Shown here: in pieces, positions 9,199 to 18,470 of the stretch
Numbering within the stretch: position 1 is the first letter of the stretch
Layout of the letters: every line of letters begins with the position of its first letter
Assembly: GCA_021324095.1 (NCBI GenBank)
Contig: JAJPJT010000017.1
Location: 1 to 64,000, forward strand
DNA from: Gammaproteobacteria bacterium
GTDB taxonomy: Bacteria > Pseudomonadota > Gammaproteobacteria > Xanthomonadales > Rhodanobacteraceae
DNA length: 64,000 nucleotides
Direction of reading: 5' to 3'
Position numbers and translations under genes: made by a program
The notes under the pieces: model-generated
Database searches by the model: none
What the model saw: the letters and a program-made list of their open reading frames with translations, nothing else
Told to the model about the DNA's origin: nothing

Positions 9199-10368
9199 AT
9201 GCAAGTCCTCGAATCATGGCGTCAGCACCGCATCCGCTGGATCGTGATCGCCATCGGAATCGTGATCCTCGCGCTGCTGATCGCGCTGATCGTCCACGTC
9301 CTCGCCCTGCTGCAGCCACAACGTTTCACGAGCCTGCTGGAACGCGACCTCGCGGGCGCCGGCATCAGGCTCGAGATGCAGGCCCCGGCGAAACCTGCGC
9401 TGTTTCCGCGCCCCGCGGTGAGAATGCAGGGCTTCAGCGTGAGCAACGCCGGTTCGACCACCCCGATCCTGCAGGCGAGCAGCGCCACGATCGTGGTCCC
9501 GTGGCGCGCCCTGTTGCACGGGGAAGTCTCGATCCAGCGGATCGAGGTCGACGCGCCGCGCATCGACCTGGGCGAATTGCGATCCTTGTTCGCGCGGCTG
9601 CCCCATCGCGCAGGGCCGCCGCGGTTGCCGACGATCGCCGCTGGCGTGCACATGAGCAACGGCACGCTGACGAACGGAGGCACGCCGTTGCTGTTCGAGC
9701 TCAGCCTCGATACCGGCGAACTCGTCCCGGGGCACCGGTTCCAGATGGACGCGTCCGCGCGCAGCGCGGATGGAAGTGAGATCACCGCCAGCCTCGACAC
9801 GGTGCCGTCTGCGCTCCACGATGGCGTGATCGACTTCGATCCGATCCATTTGACGTTCGGCAAGCAGGGAGGCGTTTCGATGCAGCTCGATGGGCAGGGA
9901 CACTGGCAGGGCGGCGAAGCATTCGCGCTTCAGCTGCACGGCACCCTGCGGCACCCGTCACTTGTCGTGCCGCCGGTATCCTCCGGCAGCGTGGCAACGA
10001 GCGCCAGCGCGGCGGGCGCGGTCGCGAAACAGCCGGTGTCGATCGCCACCGACGCCATTGCGCTGGACGTGCAGCCTGCCAATGCGCAGACGCCTCTCAC
10101 CATCGCAATGAAGCTGGACGGCGATGACGCACACGGCAATTTCAAGCTGCAACCCACCGAGTTCCGCGCGTGGTGGCAAAAGCTGCTCGCAGCATCCCCC
10201 GATCACCCGCCGGGTCCGCTGCCGTTCAACGGCCAGGCCGAGGTGAAGCAGCTCGACCTGGGTTGGCTCAAAGCGACGGGTCTGCGCATCGACGCGGGCC
10301 CGGACCTGACGCCGGCGCCGTCCGCGAGCGTCGTTCCGCGGGCGGCCGCCGCGTCCACTTCGCATTGA
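9199..10368 (+). CDS. AsmA-like inner-membrane-anchored protein
   Basis: 389 aa. One transmembrane segment at about residues 15-38 is followed by a long periplasmic region resembling the AsmA/YhdP repeat fold, with PQRFTSLLERDLAGAGIRLE after the anchor and then LFPRPAVRMQGFSV and IQRIEVDAPRIDL, typical of AsmA N-terminal domains. AsmA-family proteins are linked to lipid transport and outer-membrane biogenesis. The C-terminus is low-complexity Ala/Ser/Pro. It lies 8 bases after ftsY and 4 before mutY, so it is probably in one transcript. The family call rests on motif impression only. Confidence 0.7.
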   Translation: MQVLESWRQHRIRWIVIAIGIVILALLIALIVHVLALLQPQRFTSLLERDLAGAGIRLEMQAPAKPALFPRPAVRMQGFSVSNAGSTTPILQASSATIVVPWRALLHGEVSIQRIEVDAPRIDLGELRSLFARLPHRAGPPRLPTIAAGVHMSNGTLTNGGTPLLFELSLDTGELVPGHRFQMDASARSADGSEITASLDTVPSALHDGVIDFDPIHLTFGKQGGVSMQLDGQGHWQGGEAFALQLHGTLRHPSLVVPPVSSGSVATSASAAGAVAKQPVSIATDAIALDVQPANAQTPLTIAMKLDGDDAHGNFKLQPTEFRAWWQKLLAASPDHPPGPLPFNGQAEVKQLDLGWLKATGLRIDAGPDLTPAPSASVVPRAAAASTSH

Positions 10369-10372
10369 CCGC

Positions 10373-11407
10373 ATGGACACTTTTGCCCGGTCTCTGCTGC
10401 GCTGGTACGACCGAAATGGCCGCCACGACCTGCCATGGCAACAGCCACGCACGCCTTACCGCGTGTGGATCTCCGAGGTGATGCTGCAGCAGACCCAAGT
10501 TGCCACCGTCATTCCCTATTTCGAGCGCTTCGTGACCGTACTGCGCGATCTGCCGGCCCTGGCGGCCGCCGACGAGGATCGCGTCATGGTCTTGTGGGCC
10601 GGCCTCGGCTACTACCGACGCGCGCGGCATCTGCAGGCGGCGGCAAAACTTTGCGTCGCCCGGCACGGCGGTGATCTGCCTCGCAACTTCGACGCGCTCG
10701 CCGCGTTGCCCGGCATAGGCCGCTCCACCGCAGGCGCGATCCTGGCGTTGGCTTTTGGCCAGCGCCACGCAATCCTCGACGGCAACGTCAAACGCGTGCT
10801 GGCGCGCTTCCACGGAATCCGCGGATGGGTGGGCGAACGGACCGTCGAGTACGCGCTGTGGGACCATGCCGAGGCACACACGCCCGCCACGCGGATCGCC
10901 GATTACACGCAGGCGATCATGGACCTCGGTGCGACCGTCTGTACACGCAACAAACCGCGCTGCGCCAAATGCCCGCAGGTACGCGCCTGCCGCGCGTACC
11001 GCGAGGGGCGCATCGGCGAAATCCCGGCACCCCGGCCTGCCCGCACGCTGCCGGACAGGCGGACAATGTTCGTCTTGTTGCGCGACCGACGCGGGCGCGT
11101 CCTGTTGCAGCGGCGTCCGCCGCAAGGCGTGTGGCCGGGGTTGTGGAGCCTGCCGGAAGCATCGGACGCCGACACCGCCCACGAACTGGCATCACGACTC
11201 GCCGAAGTCGACGGCAGCATTGCCGTGGCGTTGCCGGACGTCCGGCACACGTTCACGCACTTTCGATTGCATGCCTCGCCGCTCGAATGGCGCGGCGTCC
11301 GTGCTCGCCAAGGGATCGCGGACGATTCCCGGTCGCGCTGGTGTTCACGCCAAGCCATCGCAGCCCTCGGTGTTCCCGCGCCGGTCAAGAGGATGCTGAC
11401 CGCATGA
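10373..11407 (+). CDS. mutY: Adenine DNA glycosylase MutY
   Basis: 344 aa. Removes adenine mispaired with 8-oxoguanine. It contains the helix-hairpin-helix [18 protein letters not shown] (about residues 112-129), the catalytic Asp in [14 protein letters not shown] (about 135-148) and a [4Fe-4S] cluster loop C-x6-C-x2-C-x5-C at [17 protein letters not shown] (about 188-204). The C-terminal NUDIX-like 8-oxoG recognition domain has [20 protein letters not shown]. mutY-yggX order downstream is conserved in gammaproteobacteria. Confidence 0.96.
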   Translation: MDTFARSLLRWYDRNGRHDLPWQQPRTPYRVWISEVMLQQTQVATVIPYFERFVTVLRDLPALAAADEDRVMVLWAGLGYYRRARHLQAAAKLCVARHGGDLPRNFDALAALPGIGRSTAGAILALAFGQRHAILDGNVKRVLARFHGIRGWVGERTVEYALWDHAEAHTPATRIADYTQAIMDLGATVCTRNKPRCAKCPQVRACRAYREGRIGEIPAPRPARTLPDRRTMFVLLRDRRGRVLLQRRPPQGVWPGLWSLPEASDADTAHELASRLAEVDGSIAVALPDVRHTFTHFRLHASPLEWRGVRARQGIADDSRSRWCSRQAIAALGVPAPVKRMLTA

Positions 11408-11537
11408 CACGTTTTCTTTTGCGATCGTCCCTGATCGCCGCAATACCAAACCGTCGGCCCAAGCTGCTCACCTCGCGGCCAGCATCACCAGAACGGCCAT
11501 CCATGGCCTGACTTTTCACAAAAGCTCGCTCCGACAT

Positions 11538-11783
11538 ATGTCTCGAACAATTTTCTGTCAAAAGCTCCAGCGCGAAACGGAGGGCCTCGACCGTCCACCG
11601 TGGCCGGGCGAACTCGGCCGGCGCATCTACGACCACATCGGGAAGGAAGCATGGCAGCAATGGCTGGCTTGCCAGACCATGCTCATCAACGAGCACCGCT
11701 TGTCACCCGCAGATCCGGCCGTACGCCGGATGCTCGCGAACGAGATGCAGCGGTTCCTGTTCGGCGAGGATGCCACCGGCTGA
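11538..11783 (+). CDS. yggX: YggX-type Fe(II)-trafficking protein
   Basis: 81 aa, close to the usual 85-90. The YggX signature is clear: [20 protein letters not shown] at the N-terminus with the single conserved Cys7, then [16 protein letters not shown] and a C-terminal [15 protein letters not shown]. The family protects Fe-S enzymes such as MutY from oxidative damage, and it directly follows mutY as in E. coli. The 130-base gap holds no visible gene. Confidence 0.94.
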   Translation: MSRTIFCQKLQRETEGLDRPPWPGELGRRIYDHIGKEAWQQWLACQTMLINEHRLSPADPAVRRMLANEMQRFLFGEDATG

Positions 11784-11792
11784 GTGGGCGAC

Positions 11793-12221
11793 TCAACCGC
11801 CAGACGACGCAGCAGCTCTGGCCCTGGCTTCGTCCTGCTTCATCTTCAACTCATTCACGGGAACGATCTTCAATATCTTGCAGCGCTGGTGATCGTAGGT
11901 CACGGCATCGAAATTGGCATACAGCGTGTTGTTTTTCGAGGTCAAGCCGATGCCATTGGCGAAGGCGAGATTGATGCACGGCGTCTGCACGGTAAGCAGG
12001 TACAGCTTGTTGACGCCGAACCAGATCGCCACCTTGTCCGGCGCCAGATACTGGAATCCGTTGATCTGGAAATAGTTCACGTGATCCACCGGCGCCTCGG
12101 CGTACTTCTGGTAACGCGCGAGATCGGAACGCTCGGAAGCGGTCTGCTGCGCAAAACCCGAACCGGCCAGACTGCCGGCGACCAGCATCACCAAACCCGC
12201 GATTTTCGTGGAAGGTTTCAT
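11793..12221 (-). CDS. DUF6491 family exported protein
   Basis: 142 aa. It has a signal peptide MKPSTKIAGLVMLVAGSLAG with cleavage near GFA-QQ (about residue 24). The mature part contains APVDHVNYFQINGFQYL, a TVQTPCINLAFANGIGLTS segment and CKILKIVPVNELKMKQDEAR, the pattern of DUF6491 proteins found mainly in Xanthomonadales. Two Cys could form a disulfide. Function unknown. ATG 12221 has GAGG about 11 bases upstream; another in-frame ATG lies at 12236. Convergent with yggX. Confidence 0.75.
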   Translation of the reverse strand: MKPSTKIAGLVMLVAGSLAGSGFAQQTASERSDLARYQKYAEAPVDHVNYFQINGFQYLAPDKVAIWFGVNKLYLLTVQTPCINLAFANGIGLTSKNNTLYANFDAVTYDHQRCKILKIVPVNELKMKQDEARARAAASSGG

Positions 12222-12345
12222 CTTGGGCGGCCTCATGCTGCACCACGGGTTTATCACTATACTTGCTGCGCGGGCGGGTCGGATAACGGGCGTTGATCGC
12301 CGGTCGCGCGCGCCCGTCCGCGAAGCGACAGGAGCTGCCTGGTCC

Positions 12346-13011
12346 GTGTCCATCAAGCCGAAGATTTCCGCAATTCCCGATGCGGCAGGCGAGCCGGTGT
12401 CCCGGCTGCCCGCGCCTCTGGAATGGATCGCGCGTCCCCTCTCGCGCCTGTCCACCAGCCATTTCAACCTGCGTGCCGGGCTGACCAGCGATACCCTCAT
12501 AAGCGTGCTGCTGATTGCCGCCGGCGTCTGGTATGGCCACGCCCACGGGAACATGCGCCTGCTGCCCGCGGCACTGACCGTGCTGTGCGGGCTGTTCGCG
12601 TTCACCTTCATCGAATACGCGGCGCACCGGTGGTTGTTCCACGGCCATACCGGGCCATTCGAAGCCGGCCATAACCGCCACCACGTCGATCCGCTCGGCT
12701 ATGACGCGTTGCCTTTCTTCATGCCACCGCTCTTCATGTGTGCGCTGGGCGCGCTGTTCACCTTCGCCCTGCCAGCCGGATACGCGCTGCTGCTGGCGGG
12801 CGTGATCGCCGCAGGGTACGCCGCTTACGGGTCGAGCCACGTGATGATCCACGTACACCGCTTCAAGAGTCCGCTGATGCGCCGCTGGGCCGGTTTCCAC
12901 AACATCCACCACTACCATCCCGAGGCCAATTTCGGCGTCACCACCGGTTTGTGGGATTTCCTCCTGGGCACGCGCTACCAGCGCCAGCCGCGGCAGACCG
13001 CCCGGTATTGA
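12346..13011 (+). CDS. Sterol desaturase / fatty acid hydroxylase superfamily membrane protein
   Basis: 221 aa from GTG 12346, preceded by AGGAG. It has four hydrophobic segments and the di-iron histidine boxes of the FA hydroxylase family: HRWLFHGH (about residues 92-99), HNRHH (about 106-110), HVMIHVH (about 166-172) and HNIHHYH (about 187-193). It may hydroxylate lipid chains or carotenoids at the membrane; the substrate cannot be read from sequence. A palindromic repeat follows the stop after about 10 bases. Confidence 0.8.
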   Translation: MSIKPKISAIPDAAGEPVSRLPAPLEWIARPLSRLSTSHFNLRAGLTSDTLISVLLIAAGVWYGHAHGNMRLLPAALTVLCGLFAFTFIEYAAHRWLFHGHTGPFEAGHNRHHVDPLGYDALPFFMPPLFMCALGALFTFALPAGYALLLAGVIAAGYAAYGSSHVMIHVHRFKSPLMRRWAGFHNIHHYHPEANFGVTTGLWDFLLGTRYQRQPRQTARY

Positions 13012-13021
13012 GGAAACCTTT

Positions 13022-13108
13022 CTGACGCGGATAAAAGCGGATGAACGCGGATAGATCACCCGTGCTTCTTGCGCTATCCGCGCCTATCCGTGTAAATCCC
13101 GTGTCCAA
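13022..13108. repeat. Palindromic intergenic repeat, family A, copy 3
   Basis: Starts TGACGCGGATAAAAGCGGATG and ends TATCCGTGTAAATCCCGTGTCCAA, the same termini as the copies near 1.2-1.4 kb but in the opposite orientation. Located between the hydroxylase-like gene and the multicopper oxidase. Confidence 0.8.
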
Positions 13109-13209
13109 GCGCTTTCGCTCTTGGCGGCGATGCCTTGCCCTTGCGCGCGAAGTGACCGCACCGGTCGCAATCGTTTATCATTCTCATTTGCGCCGCCGCC
13201 GGAGCAGCC

Positions 13210-14694
13210 ATGGATCGCCGCGATTTCCTGAAAACCGCCAGCCTTTCGGCGCTCGCGGCCGGGATGCTGACCGCTTCCGAAGCGCTCGGTGCCGCAATGG
13301 CGCACGAAAGCGCGCCCGCGTCGTCGGCGCCCACCATCGGCAAGGCCGATTACACCCTGCGGATCGCCACGGGCGTGCTGGAACTCGGGCCGGAAAGATT
13401 CGTGTCGACCACGCTCTACAACGGCGACTTCCCCGGCCCGCTGCTGCGCTTCAAGCAGGGAAAGCCGACCGTTGTCGACATCTTCAATGACACCGACCAC
13501 GACGAGCAGGTCCACTGGCACGGCCAATACCTGCCAGACGGCGTGGACGGCGCGGACGAGGAACGCACGCCGCCGGTCCCAGCGCACGGTCACCGCCGCG
13601 AAGTCTTCACGCCCACGCCGGCGGGCCTGCGCTTCTACCACACCCACGTGCGCGCGGGCGCCGACCTCGCGCGCGGCCTTTATACGGGGCAGGCCGGTCC
13701 GGCGTACATCGAGCCGAAACACGAACCGGGCGCCTACGACCGTGAAGTCTTCCTGACGCTCAAGGAATTCCAGCCCTACCTCACCCGCATGGACGACGAC
13801 ACCCCGTTCATGCAGCCGGAAGGGATGGAGCTTGACCTCGTCACCATCGCCGCGCATGCGGACCCGAACGCCGGCAAGGTTCCGCCGGGCTACGAACTCG
13901 CGTACGAATCGTTCGCGATCAACGGCAAGATGCTGGGCCACGGCGAGCCGATCCGCGTGAAACGCGGCGAACGCGTGATGCTGCACGTGATCAACGCCAG
14001 CGCCACCGAGAACCGCAGCCTCGCCCTGCCCGGCCACGTCTTCAGGGTGGTCGCGCTGGACGGCAATGCGGTGCCGCATCCCGCCGAGGTGCCCGTGCTG
14101 TGGCTGGGCGCGGCCGAGCGCGTGTCGGCGATCGTCGAGATGAACCATCCGGGCGTGTGGGTGCTGGGCGACACCATCGATGCCGCCCGCGAAGGCGGCA
14201 TGGGCATCGTCGTCGAATACGCGGGTGCAACGGGCAAACCGCAATGGCAGGCGCCGCCCGCGTTCAAGTGGGATTACCGTCTGTTTGCTGATCCGTCACG
14301 CAAGCCCGTAAAACCTGATGAAACCATCGACATGCTGATCACCGCGCGCCAAAGCGCGGTCGAAGGTTTCGACCTCTACGCGATCAACGGCGTGCCGTAC
14401 GACTGGAACGCCATGCCGGTCAACCGCAAGCTGCAACGCGGCCGCCGCTATCGCTTGCGCTTCCGCAATGCCAGCGGCGACATCCATCCATTGCACCTGC
14501 ACCGCCATACTTTCGAGATCACCAGGATCCACGGGAACCCCACCGCCGGCGTGATGAAGGACGTCGTGCTGGTGCCGCCGTTCCAGACCACCGAGGTCGA
14601 TTTCACCGCGGACCTCGGCGGCCTCAGCCTGTTCCATTGCCACATGCAGCAGCACATGGACTACGGGTTCATGGCGCTGTTCGAAACCGTCTGA
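13210..14694 (+). CDS. Tat-exported multicopper oxidase
   Basis: 494 aa. N-terminus MDRRDFLKTASLSALAAG carries a twin-arginine motif RRDFLK, so export folded to the periplasm is expected. Copper ligands are HWHG (102-105), HTH (144-146), HPLHLHRHTF (about 435-444) and HCHMQQH (476-482). Type 1 copper ligands would be C477 and H482. The residue at C+10, usually an axial Met in bacterial enzymes, is Phe487, with Met at 488. Possible roles are copper detoxification or laccase-like oxidation of phenols. No copper chaperone gene is adjacent. A repeat lies upstream. Confidence 0.9.
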   Translation: MDRRDFLKTASLSALAAGMLTASEALGAAMAHESAPASSAPTIGKADYTLRIATGVLELGPERFVSTTLYNGDFPGPLLRFKQGKPTVVDIFNDTDHDEQVHWHGQYLPDGVDGADEERTPPVPAHGHRREVFTPTPAGLRFYHTHVRAGADLARGLYTGQAGPAYIEPKHEPGAYDREVFLTLKEFQPYLTRMDDDTPFMQPEGMELDLVTIAAHADPNAGKVPPGYELAYESFAINGKMLGHGEPIRVKRGERVMLHVINASATENRSLALPGHVFRVVALDGNAVPHPAEVPVLWLGAAERVSAIVEMNHPGVWVLGDTIDAAREGGMGIVVEYAGATGKPQWQAPPAFKWDYRLFADPSRKPVKPDETIDMLITARQSAVEGFDLYAINGVPYDWNAMPVNRKLQRGRRYRLRFRNASGDIHPLHLHRHTFEITRIHGNPTAGVMKDVVLVPPFQTTEVDFTADLGGLSLFHCHMQQHMDYGFMALFETV

Positions 14695-14839
14695 TCCACC
14701 CGATGGAACCGGAAACCAAATCGCGGCTGAACGAAGCGCGCCCAAACTACACGTTGTGGTTACATCACATCGAGGTTACATCCGGGCGCGTACGCTGCCG
14801 TCCCGCAACACGGTAGACATCCACGGTATGGAGGCAACG

Positions 14840-15274
14840 ATGAACAAGTTCCTGACAATGGGCATGGCCGGCGCCTTCGCGGCCGGTCTTTCCTTCGCCG
14901 CGTTCGCGCAGGACAGCGCGAGCACGGAGGTAAGCACCGCGCATGCCCACGCGTTGATGGCGCAAAGCGCCAAGAACATCGCGACCGCACACGAACACCT
15001 GCACCACGTCGTCAACTGCCTGGTCGGCGCCAACGGCGCCGGGTTCGACGCCAAGGCCGGCGATCCATGCAAGGGCCAGGGCAACGGCGCGATCCCCGAT
15101 TCGGCATCGAACGAAGCGTTGCACAGCAAGCTCGAGAATGCGTTGAGCGACGCGCAGTCGGGACTGAAATCCGACTCGCTCGCGACCGTGCAGCAGGATG
15201 CCGGCAAGGCGGCGGCGACGCTGCAAGACACCGGCTCGCAAGCGAAGAAGGCCAGCGGCGGCTATTCCTGGTAA
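14840..15274 (+). CDS. Small exported protein of unknown function
   Basis: 144 aa from ATG 14840, preceded by GGAGG. Signal peptide MNKFLTMGMAGAFAAGLSFAAFA is cleaved near AFA-QD (about residue 23). The mature protein is Ala/Ser/His-rich and helical, with NIATAHEHLHHVVNCLVG (about 52-69) and a DPCKGQGNGAIPDS segment, giving two Cys that may pair. I do not recognise the family. Two direct repeats GGTTACATC lie 58-82 bases upstream. Confidence 0.75.
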   Translation: MNKFLTMGMAGAFAAGLSFAAFAQDSASTEVSTAHAHALMAQSAKNIATAHEHLHHVVNCLVGANGAGFDAKAGDPCKGQGNGAIPDSASNEALHSKLENALSDAQSGLKSDSLATVQQDAGKAAATLQDTGSQAKKASGGYSW

Positions 15275-15295
15275 GAACCGCTTTGCTGACGGACG

Positions 15296-15321
15296 ACGGC
15301 CGCAGCCGGCGCTGCGGCCGT
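15296..15321. terminator. GC-rich hairpin after the small exported protein
   Basis: ACGGCCGCAGC, loop CGGC, GCTGCGGCCGT: 11-bp perfect arms 22 bases after the stop at 15274. There is no clear T-run, so termination is only suggested by position. Confidence 0.45.
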
Positions 15322-15363
15322 ATCGGCTGATTCCATTTCTGATTCGCAAGTTGCAGAAACATG

Positions 15364-15583
15364 GTCATTCCGCGGCCATCACCGGCTTCATCGGCGATGG
15401 AACCCGACTGCGTTTGCAGAGCCTGCCCCCGGCCCGATCGGGGGATTCCAAACGCGAACGCCGCAGGCGGCGCGTAGCGCGAGCGCCATGGACGGCGCGA
15501 GTCAATCCAGCTTCTCGCACACCGGGGCCAAGAGCAGGATTCCGGGTTCTGCCCGCAAACAGCGTGGACAGCCCCGGAATGAC
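15364..15583. repeat. Dispersed repeat family B, copy 1 (long form)
   Basis: Begins GTCATTCCGCGG and ends CCCCGGAATGAC (terminal inverted repeats). The interior has GAACCCGACTGCGTTTGCAG, AAACGCGAACGCCG and GGCGCGAGTCAATCCAGC, shared with copies at 44.6 and 51.9 kb. It fills most of the 389-base gap before the cysteine-synthase-like gene, in which I see no gene. Confidence 0.85.
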
Positions 15584-15663
15584 TATCGGAAATGGCTGAC
15601 ATGGATCAATCCCGCGCGCGCCACGCCGGCGGACACTGACCAGTCCGCGACAGGAGTCCTTCC

Positions 15664-16614
15664 ATGGCAGCACGCTACACCGGCCTCTCGAGCAACATCC
15701 TCGATGCGATCGGCGACACGCCGTTGCTCGAAATCGACGGCGTGTTCGTCAAATGCGAATTCCTCAACCCTTCCGGGTCGATCAAGGCGCGCATCGCGAA
15801 GTACATCATCGAACGCGCGGAGGAAACCGGTGCGATCAAACCGGGTGACACGATCGTCGAGGCCACCAGCGGCAACACAGGCAATGCGTTCTCGATGGTC
15901 GCGGCGGTCAAGGGCTACCGCATGCTCGTGGTGATGCCGGAGGGCCTTTCCAGCGAACGCGTCGCGATCTCGCGCGCATACGGCGCCGAAGTCCTGTTCT
16001 GCGGCACGTTCCACGTCAACGACGCGCTGGAACGCGCGCGGGAACTCGGCAGGCAACCGGGGTTTTTCTTTCCCGGCCAATTCGAGAACGAATGGAACGT
16101 GGACGAGAATCGCGAAATACTCGGTCCCGAAATCCTCTCGCAACTGCCGGAAGGCCGTGTGCCCAATGCCTTCGTGCACGGCGTCGGTACCGGCGGCACC
16201 CTGATCGGCGTCGGCCAGGCCTTCCGGAAGGTGAATCCGGACGTGCGGCTGTTCGCGATGGAGCCCTCGGAATCGCGCACGATCCTGTGCGGCGAAGTCG
16301 CGCTGCACCAGATCGAAGGCATCTCGGACGGTTTCGTGCCCGGCATCTTCGCCCACCACCGCGACCTCGTGCGTGACACGACCAGCGTCACGAGCGCCGA
16401 AGCCGTCGCCGAAATGCGCAAGCTCGCGCGCGCCCGCGGCCTGTTCTGCGGACCGAGTTCCGGCGCGCACGTCATCGCGGCGCGCCGTATCCGCGAACAG
16501 CATCGCGAACTCCAGACCGTCGTCACGATCCTGGACGACGAGGGCGAAAAGTACCTGCACGACTTTTTCATGCACCCGACCGCAGGCGAGGACAAGCCTG
16601 TGCCATTTCATTGA
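15664..16614 (+). CDS. Cysteine synthase family PLP enzyme
   Basis: 316 aa, fold-type II PLP enzyme of the CysK/CysM group. The PLP Lys is in NPSGSIKARIAK (K41); CysK usually reads S-V-K-D-R here. The phosphate/substrate loop TSGNTGN is at about 69-75 and the glycine-rich PLP-phosphate loop GVGTGGT at about 173-179. It probably uses O-acetylserine or a related activated serine with a sulfur donor, but the altered Lys loop (IKAR) leaves the exact substrate open. Stand-alone, with repeats upstream and an AhpD-like gene downstream. Confidence 0.8.
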   Translation: MAARYTGLSSNILDAIGDTPLLEIDGVFVKCEFLNPSGSIKARIAKYIIERAEETGAIKPGDTIVEATSGNTGNAFSMVAAVKGYRMLVVMPEGLSSERVAISRAYGAEVLFCGTFHVNDALERARELGRQPGFFFPGQFENEWNVDENREILGPEILSQLPEGRVPNAFVHGVGTGGTLIGVGQAFRKVNPDVRLFAMEPSESRTILCGEVALHQIEGISDGFVPGIFAHHRDLVRDTTSVTSAEAVAEMRKLARARGLFCGPSSGAHVIAARRIREQHRELQTVVTILDDEGEKYLHDFFMHPTAGEDKPVPFH

Positions 16615-16741
16615 TCGTGCGATCCGCGTTCGCTTATGAACGCTGCACCGACTGGCGATCATTCATTTGCGCCATCCCGAAGTTTTCAACAGAACGGCTG
16701 CTCGGCCCGAAAAATTTGCAACCACCCCATGAGGAATTCGC

Positions 16742-17212
16742 ATGACACAACGAATCAACTACCCCAAAGCCTCCCCCGCCGGCTTCAAGGCCATGCGCGG
16801 CCTGCAGGAACACGTCGACAACTGCGGGCTCGAACACAAGCTGATGGAACTCGTGAAGATGCGCGCCTCGCAGATCAACGGCTGCGCGTACTGCCTCGAC
16901 ATGCATTCGAAGGATGCGCGCGCGGCCGGCGAAACCGAGCAGCGCCTGTATCTGTTGAACGCATGGCGGGAAGCGCCGTTCTACAGCGAGCGCGAACGCG
17001 CGGCGTTGGCGTGGACCGAAGCGCTGACCCTCATTGCGAACAACGACGTGCCCGATGCGCTCTACGACGAGGTGCGCAAGCAATTCAGCGAAAAGGAACT
17101 GGCGGATCTTTCCCTCGCGATCGTTGCGATCAACGGCTGGAACCGTCTCGCGATCCCGTTCCGATCCGAACCCGGCCATTACCGGCCGGGCCAGCACGCG
17201 AAGAACGCATGA
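16742..17212 (+). CDS. Carboxymuconolactone decarboxylase / AhpD-like protein
   Basis: 156 aa. Contains the AhpD-type E-x(n)-C-x2-C-x3-H motif: NGCAYCLDMH gives C48, C51 and H55. Members reduce peroxiredoxins or act as peroxidases through this CxxC. The ATG follows GAGGAATTCGC, a good ribosome-binding site. The neighbouring catalase-related gene fits an oxidative-stress role, though the two genes converge and are not in one operon. Confidence 0.88.
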   Translation: MTQRINYPKASPAGFKAMRGLQEHVDNCGLEHKLMELVKMRASQINGCAYCLDMHSKDARAAGETEQRLYLLNAWREAPFYSERERAALAWTEALTLIANNDVPDALYDEVRKQFSEKELADLSLAIVAINGWNRLAIPFRSEPGHYRPGQHAKNA

Positions 17213-17309
17213 GCGCACCGCAACGATGCTGCACGTCATAGCTCGGGTGCAAAACCATACGACTTTCGCTAACGACGTTCGCGCTGAGCTCTTGGCCACT
17301 AACTGCGCG

Positions 17310-18407
17310 TCAGGGCTGCGTCGCTGACGATGTCGGTGTGCCCCGCGCTTTGGCTGCGCCGCGGACCTCGCGACGATGCGACACCGCGTAGACCTCGTGG
17401 CGAAATTTCAACAAGGGATCATTCGACAGCGCGATCCCCCTCGGCAATACCGTGGGATCGAAATTCGTGTCGCGGCAGGGCCCGCTATTCTGCGGTTGCG
17501 CTGCATCGATCACCAGCGTCCCGGCGTCGACATGACGATGTTTCCCCTGCCATGCGCGCGAAGCGTCGTCGATCGGGTCGCCCGGATTGGCAAACGTGAT
17601 CCAAAGCCGCCATTTCAACGCGCCGTGCGACAGGCGCCGGTAAAGGTCCTGTATCAGGAAATCCGGGTCGCCGTCCGGAATCTTCTCGCCGGGATCGACT
17701 GCGGTTTCAGGCACCATGCTCCAGCGCACCGTGCGCCGGCGGCCGTGGACATCCACCAGTTCGAACGAGTCCAGACTGTTGTACTGCTCGGTCGCAAAAC
17801 TCGTCGATGGCAGAGTCGTCGCCACCCATTCGCGGAAGCGGTTGGCCGCGGGGTGAGTGGCGAAGAACGCGGCCAACTTTTCGGGATTCGGTTCGCCGGT
17901 CGCCGGATCGGGCTGCTGCAGTTGCATGAACTGATAATCGGCTTCGGGCGTCGCGACCGGGAACGTGGGCACCGCATTCATCGCAGTACGCCACTGCTGG
18001 CCATCGGCTTGCGTGAACTCGAGCGCCATGCCGCGGATCGGCGTGCTGTCGCCCCACGCGTAAGGATTGGTACCCGGAATCGACAGGCGTCCCATCACCG
18101 GCGTCCGCCGACCCGATGCAAAAACCTGGGCCGCTGAATACCGCGCGGCTTCGCCACTGCTCAGGAAATATCCGGAAACACAAACGCCCTTCGCATGGTT
18201 GCGGCGATAGCCCGGAAACATGCCTTCGTTCTTCTGGAACTGGTCGACGACCTGCTGCGGCTTGGGCTGCTGTGCTTTGGGCGGACCGTATGCATCTGCA
18301 ACGGTCGAGATCGCGACCGCAAGCGCGATCAAGATCGACAGCGAAATCTTGCTGGATTCGATCCGTTGTTCCTGCACGTTCACCGCACCAGAATAATGCG
18401 CGCACAT
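17310..18407 (-). CDS. Catalase-related peroxidase (SrpA-like), exported
   Basis: 365 aa. A hydrophobic N-terminal stretch (about residues 22-40, ending ADAYG) suggests a signal peptide. The distal His is in RRNHAKGVCVSGYF; the heme-proximal R-x3-Y appears as RHEVY near the C-terminus; ANRFREWV and EQYNSLDSFELVDVHG match the SrpA/catalase core. The protein lacks the large catalase C-terminal region, as in this subfamily, which reduces peroxides with organic donors. The last about 20 residues (REVRGAAKARGTPTS) look non-conserved. Start could instead be the GTG nine codons downstream. Confidence 0.82.
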   Translation of the reverse strand: MCAHYSGAVNVQEQRIESSKISLSILIALAVAISTVADAYGPPKAQQPKPQQVVDQFQKNEGMFPGYRRNHAKGVCVSGYFLSSGEAARYSAAQVFASGRRTPVMGRLSIPGTNPYAWGDSTPIRGMALEFTQADGQQWRTAMNAVPTFPVATPEADYQFMQLQQPDPATGEPNPEKLAAFFATHPAANRFREWVATTLPSTSFATEQYNSLDSFELVDVHGRRRTVRWSMVPETAVDPGEKIPDGDPDFLIQDLYRRLSHGALKWRLWITFANPGDPIDDASRAWQGKHRHVDAGTLVIDAAQPQNSGPCRDTNFDPTVLPRGIALSNDPLLKFRHEVYAVSHRREVRGAAKARGTPTSSATQP

Positions 18408-18470
18408 CGCATCCTGCAGATGAATCCCCTCCCTCTGGAAAGGGAGATGGCTCCAGCCAGCAGACGAGCG

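Noticed and set aside
15364-15583. Repeats read as small proteins
   Set aside because: The frames arise from repeat family B and are low-complexity Arg-rich; no start signals.
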